A stretch of DNA of 64,000 nt from Apostichopus japonicus (Eukaryota > Echinodermata > Holothuroidea > Aspidochirotida > Stichopodidae): NCBI RefSeq assembly GCF_037975245.1, contig NC_092579.1, positions 6,139,001 to 6,203,000 on the forward strand. Reading direction: 5' to 3'. Below the pieces are notes generated by a model, which was given only the letters and a program-made list of their open reading frames with translations, did not search any database and was not told where the DNA came from. The position numbers and the translations under genes are program-made. Shown here piece after piece: positions 12,141-23,777 of this stretch. Position 1 is the first letter of the stretch. Each line of letters opens with the position of its first letter.

Positions 12141-13637
12141 AAATTTGTTAACATCCTTAAAATTGCTAAGGATGTTTGGAAGTGAGTTCCAGGAGTTTGT
12201 GACTGGATTTGTTACTACCAGATGTTGAAAAGTATTATAAACTTGGGCAATTATAATGATCCACATGAGTTGATTACTTAGCGAAGTTAATCATGATTAA
12301 CTCATGTTTAAATTTCTACAAGCATCGTCTAGGATGCTTTGGACATTGTGAAAACGCATTTCGGGGGATTCATTATCCCAGAAATATTTAGAAAGTTTTA
12401 AAATCTGTCAAGATTCAGACAAAGTGAGACAAGTTTTGTTTGCTTTTGTCACCATCATTCATTTTGGAAATGTTCTTTTGAGTGAAGGCCAGTTTTATAT
12501 TCCATTCCTACTGGTATTCTTTATTGGAAAGGAATGCCCACGTTTTCACAGACTCAGTAGTGTCATGCTGAATTTGAAAATAACCTTTTCGTTCTTACCT
12601 TGCGGTAAAATGTAAGAAAAATTTGCGATGCGATAATGGATGAATGATTCCATATATCAATTTTATATTTTACAGGTCTCTACATCCCACTAGAGGTTTT
12701 TATTTCAATCTCTTGTCTTAGAGTTCAATGAATGTAGTCTTTTAAAAACCTTCCTTAAAATATCCTCTAGGTGCCGATGGATATTTGCCAAGCATCATAA
12801 AAAAAAAATTGGTGTCTGAAAACTTTCCATTCACATGGTTGCATATTGATCAAGTATTCAACTCCATTCAGTATTAAACATTCCATTGTACATCACATCA
12901 AATATATGGGTTTATGTTACACACAGGTCTCATCTGTAAAGTAGGTTACTAATGAATGAGTGATAACAGAGGTACAAAGTTCACACATCATTGAGAAGTG
13001 GAGGGTATTTAGTTACCATAGCAACACTGGAATTCTTTTTACCAATGGCCTCTAGAGAGCCCTTCATAAAAAGGGGACAGAATCTTTAAAGGTGATAATG
13101 GTATTGTTACCATTATTATCTTGTTAGTCCAAGTCTACAATAGGTTGTAGCCAGTGACTTAAGACTGTGACCCAGGGCTGAGAGGTCAAAGGTCAAGTGA
13201 TGAACCAGTAAGCTAGATGATGATAATAACCATCATATGAACAATGTTTATGAAATGTTTGGACTCTTGTTTTCTTCATTTGTTCTAGTAGACTAATTCA
13301 TGTTTAGTACTGATGTGTATAAAAGTTACACTTGTAAGATGTGGTTGCAATTGGATCATGTGAAAGGGTTTGTAGTACGACAGCTACGTCCATAAACACT
13401 GAATTATAGAGCTGTGTCCTGGAAATAAATGTTCATTTCTCCCAATGTTTAGATGTGAACATAGCTACTCTTGGTTGTGAAAGCATAGATCTACTGGAAG
13501 TCAGCCTTCTCACTTTGGTTTATAATTATGTATTTGATTTATACTGCGGTGTCCAGAATCTTTGGTTACAATCTCTCCTTTTAGAAAAGAAGTGATAGTA
13601 CATCGGTTATATCAACATACTAATTCGTAACATCTAC
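12141..13637. other. Non-coding stretch
   Basis: AT-rich DNA. Nothing was identified beyond short chance frames and a trinucleotide-poor background. Confidence 0.5.
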
Positions 13638-13792
13638 CTGACCAATACCTGACTCTAAAATCTGCTATATTTTAATGTTCATGCTGTTTTTCTCTGTAGC
13701 ATCTTCAGTTTCTGACCAATACCAAACTCTAAAATCTGCTATATTTTAATGTTGAAGCTGTTATTCTCTGTAGCAATCTTCAGTTTCTGAAC
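13638..13792 (+). repeat. Tandem duplication, 74-bp unit x2
   Basis: The phrase 'ctgaccaatacc.a.actctaaaatctgctatattttaatgtt', followed by 'tctctgtagcaatcttcagtttctga', occurs twice, 74 bp apart, with few differences. Confidence 0.88.
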
Positions 13793-16001
13793 ATATTGGA
13801 AACACAAAACAGGCATTTCAGGTTAATTAATGTTCATTCATACTTAGTAAAGATTCCTAAATCCTATTGGTCCATTCAGGTCAGCTGAGCCCTCGTGCAT
13901 CGCTTGCATTATCCCCCGATCGTGCATTAATCATGTGAGTAACGCAAGCTAGACTGTTGATTAACCCCTTATTCAATGATAATTATCTGGAATTTGTTTG
14001 ATAAACAGCATTTAGGACAATGTGTTCTAGATTACAGTACTATGCCATTATCACCAACAAATACATCTTGTCATTCACTTATGTGGATGACATAGTTTGG
14101 TCCTTTGTCTCTAACTACCCCCCCCCAACTACCCCCCTAATCCACACACACACCTCTAATCATTCCCTTATCTGCTACCATTGTTTTAATTGCATTTTAA
14201 AAAGGATTAAAGTTTAATGAAGGCAAGGCTTGGGCAATGTGTACAATACGATCCGTTTGTGTTATCGTGTTATTCTTGAACACATTTCAATTGTGTATTA
14301 TTTCCAAAAGGAACCAAAATATTGTGTAAAACTACTGAATTGTTAGGGACTACTTGTAAAATTTGTGCTATTGTTTAGTTGAGCGTTAAAAAGATTCCTT
14401 TCAATTTTCAAGTTTGAATGGAGCATCAGTCAAAGAGTATTATGACAGAATTTTGTTAATCATTCAAATAGATACGGCAAGTTTAGTTTCGCTCGTTATA
14501 AACGCTAGTTAAATATGGTCACTAAAATTAAGTTAAAAGGGGAATCATTAAAAGAAGACACGACATGCTGATATTTTTTTTTTCATATTTTTTTTTTTGT
14601 GTTGGAACAATCTTTTTCCAGTACAATGTAAGTTAGTAAACTCCAGTCAAATAAATGTTGCATGATAACTAAACAAACAGTGTTAATTGTTTATTTCCTG
14701 TTTCCACTGCTATTCATACATTTCTCTTATCATTCATCCAAGACATTTATTCAGAGTACATTAGAAGGAAGCAACAATGTAATGTTTCAAAATCCTCACA
14801 TCTCATTAGATAGGATGGAAAAAAAAAATTCCCTCAAACGTGAGTTTTTTCTTCTTCAATGTATTCATAAAAATTGGCAAAATGATATTCATGACCCAGA
14901 TCTGAAATTGACACTCTAATGTAGGTTCATTCAGCTGTTTGTCAAGTTATAGTTAACATCATCAAGATGGTGACTGTTTACGTAATGCACAGCTTACAAT
15001 GCTTCCCATTCTGTCCCACCATCAACCCATTCCATTTTGTCTCTAGTTGATAATGACGATCTTGCTATCAATAGAACAATCACTGATGAGAACCAGAGGG
15101 TACAATTCAAAATTAAGACCTCATTTAAGGACTGTTACTTGATATATACTTTAGTGTGAAGGAAGGAACAGGAATTTGATGAATCTATGACAGTCTGGTT
15201 TCTGGTTGCAGGACTGAAAGAGTTTCTTCATATTTTGATGTACTGGGCCAGATCGTCCTTTTCTAAAGTTCCAACTTCCAACTCATTTCTCTGTTTTCGG
15301 ATATTTTCATGGCAAACAGTAATCTCATTTTAAATATATAGTGTCTTTGAGGTCACACATTTCTGAAAGGCATGTGACCTTTGACCTATGGTATACACAA
15401 TGAATGCTCTCTTCAACGTCATACTGAGGTCGGTGGTCCTGTTTTGCTTTCCTCGTATCTTACAGGTGCTGCAAATATGATCGAAAGAAGAAGAAAAATA
15501 TTCACCGACCAGAATCACCCCTTGAACAAAGAAATAGTATCATCTAAAATAAGGTGTAAATTATGACATAATTGTCTTGCTGGCAAACTACTGTATTCCG
15601 ATCGAATCTCCTTCACTTTGGTGCTTTATTCGTCACAACTCTTAATATATACTAGGACAACAAATTTATTTTTGAAAATATTTACCAAACAATTTCAACC
15701 AGGCCAAGTTTACTACACATACAGAAATGTTAGTGACATGTTTACTTTAATAAACTGAAAAGTCAAAAACCATGTGCTGATTGGACCTCTTTACCACCCC
15801 CCCCCCCCACCATTCCTTTAACAACAACAATGCCCGAAACAAAAATTCAACCAAATTTTGCCTTTATATCATCTCTGGAAAACAACCAAGAGCTGAGCAC
15901 AATAAAAGAACAAATATATAAGTGATTTTTACTATTGAGTGAGGCATGTCTGATGATAAGTAGTACAAGTTTTGAAGGAAATGCAACAAACCCATACTTA
16001 C
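13793..16001. other. Non-coding stretch
   Basis: No supported gene. Poly-C runs occur at about 14110 and 15798. A short open stretch after a good acceptor at 15050 was examined and not called. Confidence 0.45.
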
Positions 16002-16085
16002 TGGGATATTCTCTAGGAAATTTAACGTTATCATCTGTAAGTCTGGCCAGATATGACTTGGGTGTTACCAGCCATGCAAGTGGTA
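16002..16085 (-). CDS. Candidate second exon of unidentified minus-strand gene
   Basis: On the minus strand an 84-nt exon lies between acceptor CACTTTTCAG and donor CCCA/GTAAGTATG, both close to consensus. In the frame set by the candidate first exon at 18452-18485 it encodes PLAWLVTPKSYLARLTDDNV then KFPREYP, after a split valine codon, and ends in phase 1. I do not recognise the protein. A third exon was not found with confidence; one possibility near 15340 adds a few residues and a stop. The composition and joined frame look real, but it could still be chance. Confidence 0.4.
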
Positions 16086-17527
16086 CTGAAAAGTGAAAGA
16101 ATAAAGAAAAGTCAATCTTTTTCCTTTTTTTAAATTCATTACATATACTATATGGGAAAAACTTTGAACATAAAACCTACAGCTCACATTAGCTCACAGG
16201 GTAAAAGCTGAACTTTCATCTGTGGTGGGCAATAACTTCTAACCAACACTCCCAATCCCTCCCAGACTACTAAATTATTTAGGTAAAGTAATCATTTTAA
16301 CCTGCAAATTTCGGCACGCTAAATAAAAAGGTTTGAAAACCTATTAATGATCCCCCCCTTAAGTTTGTGGAATTTTTATAAGTATTAGATTTTATTTCAA
16401 AACGACACAATTAAAGAATATACACAGTCACATGGAATAATGTAAAAAAAAACAGAGGTTCTACTGGAAAAAAAACTTACTTTGCTTATATTAACAGACA
16501 TTATTTCATTTCTCACCCTGATAAATATATGGGGACTTGATACTCATATGTACACCCTATGACTAATGAACTTAAAATACTTGATACTCACATGCACAGC
16601 CTACGATTAATGAAATACAAATACTTCTTACTCACATGCACACCCTGTGACTATTGAAACTACAAGGACTGGTTCCTTATCCCAAGAATACTTCAAGAAT
16701 TGTCTGATGCCTGTCAACAAAAATAAAACAGCAAAAGTTAAACAAACGTCTTTCTTGTCTAATCTTTTGAAAAAAAATATTCCAATCCTTTTAGGCAATT
16801 TCTACTCAAAATTTTTTACAGCTCTAATTATTACCCCTAATATGTCATTTAGCATGCTATAAAACAGACATTTATACCTTCCTGCAAGTAATTCTATCCC
16901 TCCAATGTATTCTCAAGTATTGAGAATATGATTTCTCAGTGATTTCTTAACTTTGAAACAATTATCAACATGGGTGTCAATTTGTTCCCTTTTTAGCATA
17001 CTTGGAATTACAAAAAAACATTGTTAGGTACTTCGATCAATTTAGACATTGGGTTAAAAGGGTTAAAAGTTAAAATAATAACTGTGAGTGTTCATCAAAG
17101 AAAGGCAGCTTTTGATAAATTAAAGTCATACATCAAGAACAGTATCTGCTACAAGGATAATTTCTTTGTATATTCCATAAAGATATGGTGCTCTTGAAAG
17201 AAATTCCACCACCTGTAATTAATACTTTGTAGTAAAATACATGTATCGTTTGGAATTTGAGAGGCCTTCTGGCTATTTTTTCTCTTATATATCCTTTAAC
17301 CTGTTATCTGGACAATTGCAAATGAGCACTAGTATGATTCTTATACCCTGAAGTAGCATTGTGGGCTCATAATTGACGCACTTAAGAACTTGATTAACGA
17401 TGTCTATCAAGAAAAAATCGTTGTCTACTAATCCCCTTACATGTATCTCATTGTGTTCACCGTGCTCATTAACCTGTCTGTATTCTGTGCGTGTTTTTGT
17501 CCCTTACTGTTACTTGTCATTTAGCCT
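16086..17527. other. Non-coding stretch (probable intron of minus-strand gene)
   Basis: AT-rich. It contains a short three-fold phrase about 'actcacatgcacaccctatgac' near 16540-16650. Nothing coding was recognised. Confidence 0.45.
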
Positions 17528-17563
17528 CTGAAGAAGATCCTGCTAGGATCGAAACGTCAGGCC
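17528..17563 (+). ncRNA. Hammerhead-ribozyme-like motif
   Basis: The sequence CTGAAGA, then A, then GATCC-TGCTA-GGATC, then GAAAC matches the hammerhead core order CUGANGA - stem II - GAAA, with a 5-bp stem II and a 5-nt loop. There is one extra A after the first core box compared with the textbook core, and stems I and III are not obvious, so activity is doubtful. Hammerhead motifs of this kind are known in Penelope-like elements and retrozymes. No reverse transcriptase of that type was seen nearby. Confidence 0.35.
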
Positions 17564-18316
17564 AACTTACTTTTACACAACAAAAAATCTAAATCACTCA
17601 ATTGTATGTCAAGTTCTTTCATACCCCTAAATTGAAACATTCGTCTATAAGCTAACTGTGGTGTAGGCCTAAGTATACATCCATTGTCTTTGGATGTTGT
17701 TTGCTATTATCTGAGCCTCTAAGCTCTGACATGTCAGGTCCCAGAGAGTAGTGGTATATATATTATATATTTTTAAGGTATATTAAGGTATTATATTTAA
17801 GTACTTCGGTTATTTTTAGGGAGTAAGCTTTTCCTAATGCCCAAACAATGTCCAAAACTGGGGGGAGGGTGTTGAAGGTAAAAAAAAATTGATCAGCATA
17901 AACCTGAAATGGATAAAAACCCATCAAATATGTAACTCTGCTTGACTGCCAAAAGTTAAGGTTGCCTGCTGTGTCATTGTTAGTAATATTTGAAGGTGCA
18001 TCAATTGTGAACCCTTTACTACAGGTAATTAAGAACTTATAACATTCGTATATTACTGACAATCAGTTAAACAGACATTAGGCCATAGCCTAAGCAGTCA
18101 ATGGGAATTAGGCCTACCTTAAGACTTTAATTTAAGTTTGGTCTAGCTTTTAGTATAGCCTAAGCCTAGGAAAGTCTTTCGGTACGGTACTAGGCCTAGG
18201 ACGTACCTAGTGGTACTAGGGTATGCTTCTACTTCTAGGCTAGGGTTAACTTGAGTGATACATATGCTGCTGGGCCTAACTTTAGAATCCATACCATATG
18301 AATGGGAAAGCTTACT
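17564..18316. other. Non-coding, rich in TAGGCCT words
   Basis: Repeated 'taggcct/aggccta' words are scattered between 18080 and 18240, upstream-to-intron of the candidate minus-strand gene. No exon was identified here. Confidence 0.4.
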
Positions 18317-18428
18317 AGGGGCTAGGAATTAGGGTTAGGAAGTAGGGTTAGGGAGTAGGGTTAGGGGTTAGGAATTAGGGTTAGGAAGTAGGGAATTAGG
18401 GTTAGGAAGTAGGGAATAGGGTTAGGAA
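18317..18428 (+). repeat. TTAGGG-like interstitial repeat
   Basis: An irregular array of GGGTTAGG, GAATTAGGG and GAAGTAGGG units. The telomere hexamer is present but interrupted, so this is an interstitial or decayed tract and not a chromosome end. It lies just after the donor of the candidate minus-strand first exon. Confidence 0.75.
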
Positions 18429-18451
18429 TGGTACGGATTCTAAATTAGTAC

Positions 18452-18485
18452 CTGCTGCTGTAATAACAGACACTGCAGTTGCCAT
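18452..18485 (-). CDS. Candidate first exon of unidentified minus-strand gene
   Basis: On the minus strand AAACATGG gives a good start context. The exon encodes MATAVSVITAA plus one base of a split codon, then donor CAGCAG/GTACTA. It joins in frame to the exon at 16002-16085, and the joined N-terminus is Ala/Val-rich as in a mitochondrial presequence or short signal. That interpretation is inference, and no family is recognised. Confidence 0.38.
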
Positions 18486-18963
18486 GTTTAGATGTCAGAT
18501 TGTAACCATCGTTCTAAAACATCGTTTTACAACATCGTTGGGAGCGTCTGTGCTTAGCTGAAGCTTAGGCACATGCTAGGCTTCCTGAAAACTTCACCCT
18601 AGGCCTAACACAGTAAGACGAAATTGAGAGTAAGTTAGGCCCCTAGCCTAACGTAAAGTCTAGCCAAGTGAGACTAGAGATCGACTCGAGTGTTATATTA
18701 AGCCACATGTTGCTCTTCTTTGCAAAAAGGAAACCTACTTGATATTCAAAAGTTTTCTTATGATAACATCATAACTTGACATTGATTGAAGCCAACATAC
18801 CTTGATTCCAGGCCTGCCTAACTGGGGTTATCACCCTGGTAGCCATTTCTTTTTTTTTCGTTCCTTCTGCTTGAGGACAAAAGTGGTTAATCTTCCAACC
18901 GAATAATCTGCTAGCAATTGGAATGTTTCGGCTAGAATAAATTTGTATCAGAGTGTATACAAG

Positions 18964-20755
18964 CAAGAGCGGCGGAAGCACTTTTAATCTGGGGGGCAGT
19001 GGCGGCGAAACCGGGGGGGGGGGGGGCTTGGGGGGGCTCAGCCCCCCAATAAAAAAGTTGAGGGGGCAAATGCATCATAAGCCCCCCCCCCCCCCCAATA
19101 TTTACCAAGGCTCCGGAACGTACATCTGCCCATTATTCAATGCATACTTGTCGATCTGTCCGATGCACACGTATACTCTATATAGGTGTAATAATTTTAG
19201 TAATTGCTGGGGGACCGTCGGCCCGTCCCTTGGCTATAGACCACATTGTCACCCCAACCGCGTCTTCACGCCCCGTGAAAAGTGGAAGCAGTGAGTGTGA
19301 GTACCGGTAAGCGTAACACAACTTCGTCTTAGGCCAATGATTTGCCTCATTTCAGCCAGTTCTCCAACATCCCCTTACTTAGTGGCGGATCGAGCGTCCA
19401 TATATACAGTCAGGGGCGGATGCCCCCCCCCCCCCTGACGGACTCAAATGGACTGCTGGCGCCCTTTTCAGCTTTTCACTACTTTTTACTTATTCGCGAT
19501 TTTTGACTATTTTATTGCGCATCTGTTTTCTTATTTGTTTATCTGCAAATTAGCAAGGCCCCGGAAAGGGTCATTTCCTGCAATCTCGGGAGTATCTTTA
19601 CTCAAACAGTTTCTGTACGCTCCGCGCCAACCTGTGTTGGCGCTCCGCTTAGATAGTGTCGAAAGCGCCCCTACAGACCATTCTTGCCCCCCGACCAATA
19701 CCCCTAGCTCCGCCACTGCCCTTACTACACTCAAAAACGTCTTTGCGAGTACACTACGAGTAATAGCTACTCTCTTAAAACACCATCGAATATACAAATT
19801 ACAATGTTTTTACAGACTTTACGTGCAATCTGAGAAATTGCAGGCTTTAGACCCATATTTTAGGGCCAGGTATTCGCAGCATAAAACACTCGGGAAGTGC
19901 CGTTTCCCGCCATCTGGGGGTTTGAAAAAACCCCAAATTTTCTTGTACGCTCCGCGCCAACCGATGGTGGCGCTCCGCTTAGATAGTCTCCACACATTAG
20001 CCCCCCCCCCCCAATAATTTTTCCGTTCCGCCGCGCCTGCTGGGGGGCACCAACGTCGAAGGGCACTTTGCAGAAATTCGATTGATATTTAGTACCCGTT
20101 ATAACTCTTATTGTATTATCTTATTTGCGTATACACATCACCCCATCAACGCCACCCCCCCCCCCTCAAGGAAACAATGCATACTAGCACTGCAATATCT
20201 AATGTGCAAATTGGGAAACAAGGAAAAAGACCAAATGAGGTGAAATCATTATAGAGTCCAAGTCCCTGCACACGCGATCGATACATGCATGAAAGCAAAT
20301 GAAATATGTCAAAATACTGAAAGAAAAATATTTTTTTATGTGTTTTTCAATGGTTAAACTGATATTATTATTCTCATTATTATTGTAACGACTTTCCCAA
20401 TAATAATAACCAATTTGGAAGAGTTATAACACGGCAAAAGATTGTATGTTATTGGCATGTAATGTAATAACCAACACATGCCTATAATGATATGCACACA
20501 AACGTGTTGAACGCGCGCGAAAAATTTTGGTAATATTTTTCGGGCAAGTCGTTACAGCTCCCCCAAATCAATTTGAGCTCCTACGCCTGTGGTAGTAAAC
20601 ATTTTAAACTTCCCGAAATATTTCATTCGACGTGGGTTTCGCTTTGTAAACTCTTCTTTCATTTAGAAATTTTTATGCAGAAAAAGGGCACATTTTTAAC
20701 CTGAGGAAAAGTGGGGGGCACGTGCCCCCTGTGCCCCCCGGTTCCGCCGCCCTTG
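18964..20755. mobile_element. hAT-like non-autonomous element, 1.79 kb
   Basis: The element starts CAAGAGCGGCGGAA and ends with the reverse complement of CAAGGGCGGCGGAA. An 8-bp target duplication, TATACAAG, lies at 18956-18963 and 20756-20763. Short inverted ends with an 8-bp duplication are the hAT signature. No transposase frame is present. G-runs and C-runs follow the ends. A second hAT-like element is nested at 19380-19718. A segment ending at about 20593 (CTCCTACGCCTGTG) is homologous to the right part of the element at 23778-24657, showing a composite history. Confidence 0.85.
19380..19718. mobile_element. Nested hAT-like MITE, 339 bp
   Basis: Ends are TAGTGGCGGA on the left and CAGTGGCGGA (reverse complement) on the right. 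A perfect 8-bp duplication, CCCTTACT, lies at 19372-19379 and 19719-19726. It sits inside the larger element 18964-20755. It carries one copy of the GCGCCAAC...GTTGGCGC hairpin motif (about 19612-19660). Confidence 0.85.
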
Positions 20756-20763
20756 TATACAAG

Positions 20764-21500
20764 GCTGGGGTAAATAAAAGTTATTGGCGTACATGAGGGG
20801 TTTTGAAGCTAAACTTAAGCCAATTTACACTGCCAGCCCTGAGAAGCCGCATAAAATTGAAACAATTTGTGATTTAGAATCATCAGAACGAAAAACAGAA
20901 CTCTCTTTAAACTTTGCTAAGTATAGAGTTTCATACTTACACTACTTTCGTTCCTCTGGTGCTTACGAAACATAAATTTCTAGCTTCTATTTGCTGCGGC
21001 CAAAACTAAACGGAAAAAGAGCTGAAACGCATCATTTACGCTCCACTGGTTCAAACATTAGTTGAGCTATTGAGGTTTTCATAAGTAGGTCATGAAGGAT
21101 CGAAATTTGAATTTAAGAGATGTATTTTAAGTGATTTTAAGGGACGTATTGTAAGACAATATTTTTAAGAGAAGTATTTTAACGTCGACCAGTTTCAATG
21201 GAAATCACCTTTCATAATGGTTTCAAGTGGCCGATAAAAGAGGAACACTCCTACCCGTTGGATGGGGACAATAAATGGTGATCCCAGGAGCACAATTTGT
21301 GCGACCATGATGCACACCAGCGGCTCAGGCCCGATACCTGGCCAGGGCACAATGGGTACTTGCCTCCCCCGCCTCCCCGACCGGCTGCTATGAGTCCAAT
21401 ATTGGATGGTGGCTCATATATCTGAGTCACCATCATATGCAGTGTACACAAACCTCTCAAGCTACATGACACGAGTATTGTGCCCTCTTTACATCATTGT
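20764..21500. other. Non-coding stretch before LINE remnant
   Basis: Resumes host-like sequence after the hAT element. From about 21250 it may already hold degraded LINE sequence, but no reliable frame was read. Confidence 0.4.
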
Positions 21501-21539
21501 TGGTGCTGATTGGGGTCATTATTCCTTACTATGGGCCTG

Positions 21540-22310
21540 CAGTGGGCCCACAGTTCTGAAGTTAGTGGTCATACACTTGACCTACTTATCAATATTATTG
21601 ATCGAAATTTCATCAGTGGGATTTCAGAGCATGATTTCAATATCAGTGACCATCGATCATGCTTGCGACATTGGATTTATTCAAGCCCACACCGAAAGAG
21701 ACTAGCTACATCATGTCTCGAAAGTTTTCGCATATTTCCTATGGATGCCTTCAAATCCGAGCCGTCCGTGGCCTTTCTCACTCCCGATGAGAAGGAGACA
21801 TTGACAGATGTTGCATGCTATAACAATTCACTGAATAAGCTCTTAGATAGTTATGCTCCATCCAAGAGACACATGGTTGGCCGTCACCCCCACCCCCCAT
21901 CACCCCACCCCCCATCACCCCCACCCCCCATCACCCCACCCCCCATCACCCCCACCCCACTCACACCCCCTACACCGTGGTTATCTGACGTAATAGTCTC
22001 AGAACGGAAATTAAGGAGAAATAAGCTCGAAAAGAAATACCGTAAGTCCAAATTAACAATTGACAAAGAAATCTACAAGGCCCAATGTAGGAAAGTTTCT
22101 TCCTTCATTTTTCAGTCCAAAGGAAGTCATTTTTTTCCAAAACAGAATTACTGAGTGCAGTTACAACTCTAAAGCACTTTTTGATGTAATTAGATAACTT
22201 ACAGGTGAATCTACATCATAACAGTGTTGCTTTCCTAACAATGTACCAGAAACGGAATTACCGGAACAGTTTGCTCGTTAGTTTGAGAAGAAAGTCGAAT
22301 ATATCCGGGC
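21540..22310 (+). pseudogene. Non-LTR retrotransposon remnant, endonuclease end and linker
   Basis: The frame shows HTLDLLINIIDRNF and then FNISDHRSCLRHW, matching the C-terminal end of an apurinic-like LINE endonuclease, where S-D-H is a catalytic signature. A basic linker with PWLSDVIVSERKLRRNKLEKKY follows. A C/A-rich minisatellite has expanded inside the linker. Past 22152 the frame is broken by several stops, but the text (for example FEKKVEYIR) still leads to the MITE insertion at 22311. The RT follows at 23063. This is a dead copy of an L2/CR1/Jockey-like element. Confidence 0.75.
21886..21972 (+). repeat. CACCCCCCAT minisatellite
   Basis: About five to six imperfect copies of a 16-17 bp CACCCCCCATCACCCC unit lie inside the decayed LINE linker. 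The His/Pro/Ser run read here comes from the repeat. Confidence 0.85.
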
Positions 22311-23058
22311 GTATGGAAAGCCATTTTAACATTTAATCGGGAATTTTAGATATCTGAAATTGTTTCTTTTTTTTAATATCTGAAATTGAATTCGAGATAT
22401 CTAAAATAGATTTCGAGATATCTGAAATTCTAATTCAGATATCTGAAATTGAATTCGAGATATCTGAAACTGAATCCGAGATATCTAAAATAGATTTCGA
22501 GATATCTGAAATTCTAATTCAGATATCTGAAATTCTATTTCAGATATCTTAAATTTAATTCGAGATATCTGAAATTGAATTCAAGATATCTGCAATTCTA
22601 ATTCGAGATATCTGAAATTGAATTCGAGATATTTGCAATTGAATTCGAGATATCTGAAATGCATATGCATAAATTCCCGATTAAATGTTAAAATGGCACG
22701 TATGGAAAGCCATTTTAACATTTAATCGGGAAATTTCAGATATCTGTAATTGAATTCGAGATATCCGAAATTGAATTCGAGATATCTGAAATTCTATTTC
22801 AGATATCTGAAATTGAATTCGAGATATCTGAAATTGAATTCGAGATATCTGAAATTGAATTCGAGATATCTCGAATTCAATTTCAGATATCTGAAATTAC
22901 CTGGTATTTCGAGATATCTGAAATTGATTTTGAGATATCTGCAATTATTTGTAGATATCTTAAATAAATTGGAGATATCTGTAATTTAATTTGAGATATC
23001 TGAAATTATTTCGAGATATCTGAAATTCCTTATTAAATGTTAAAACGGCTTTCCATAC
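22311..23058. mobile_element. MITE with palindromic AGATATCT array
   Basis: The ends are GTATGGAAAGCCATTTTAAC (left) and its near-perfect reverse complement (right). The 4-bp sequence GGGC lies on both sides (22307-22310 and 23059-23062). Removing the element with one GGGC rejoins the LINE reading frame at ...YIRASIRPSN. The interior is almost wholly repeats around the palindrome AGATATCT, alternating with GAATTC-type palindromes. A second copy of the left terminus occurs at about 22697, so two units seem fused. Confidence 0.82.
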
Positions 23059-23777
23059 GGGCGAGTATTAGGCCATCTAACTTTGGGTCTCACCAGCATG
23101 GAACGTCCGGCAATATTGCATCTGAAGGTTTCTCTAACTTTCGTGAAGTTTCTACAGACGAGGTGGTGAATATTATGTCGGGACGCTCATCTAAGCGTTG
23201 TTGTCTTGACCCTGTTCCAACACGGTTGGTTAAGGATTGTAAATCTGTCTCTCTCCAATTTCCAATTGTCAACACATCCCTGGCTAGTGTTTTTTTTTTG
23301 TTAGTCCATGCAAACAAGCAGTTGTAATACCAGTTCTACAAAAAAAAAACTGGATGTTAATGACTTGAATACTTACAGACCAGTGTCTAGCTTACCGTTT
23401 GTATCTAAGGTTATTGAAAGGGCTGTTCTTGATCAAGTTGCAGCACATATTAAGAATACTAACTGCCTTTTGATCCCTTCCAATCTGCATATACCGTTCA
23501 GGTTTTACTTCACAGAAACAGCTCTACTTAGATTTCAAAATGATATCCTCTGTGCAATTGAGAACAGGACGTGTGTACTATTAGTTTTAATAGATTGTCT
23601 GCAGCTTTCGACACGGTAGACCATATATAGTATTCTAGTCCATAAATTGGAGGTTTATTTCAGCTTCTCCGGAGTCGCTTTGAGTTGGATTAGATCCTAC
23701 CTGGAATGTCGATCACAACTTATCTAAGTGTCCGCAATAGGCCTAAATACTCATGATCTCCACCATGGGGTACCTCA
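23059..23777 (+). pseudogene. LINE reverse transcriptase remnant, N-terminal half
   Basis: Continues the element from 21540. Readable RT blocks include DLNTYRPVSSLPFVSKVIE (about 23355-23415) and the palm block around FDTVDH (about 23606-23625, after a frameshift). Further on come SWIRSYLECRSQL and the start of HGVPQ, where the next insertion falls. Several frameshifts and stops are present, so it cannot be functional. The motif style resembles L2/CR1/Rex-type RTs, but the clade is not certain. Confidence 0.8.

Noticed and set aside
15050-15159. Possible plus-strand exon after acceptor GTCTCTAG (DNDDLAINRTITDENQ...)
   Set aside because: A 36-codon stretch to a stop, with no upstream exon or recognised family; too weak to call.
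18317-18428. Telomere end
   Set aside because: Short, irregular, and flanked by ordinary sequence on both sides.
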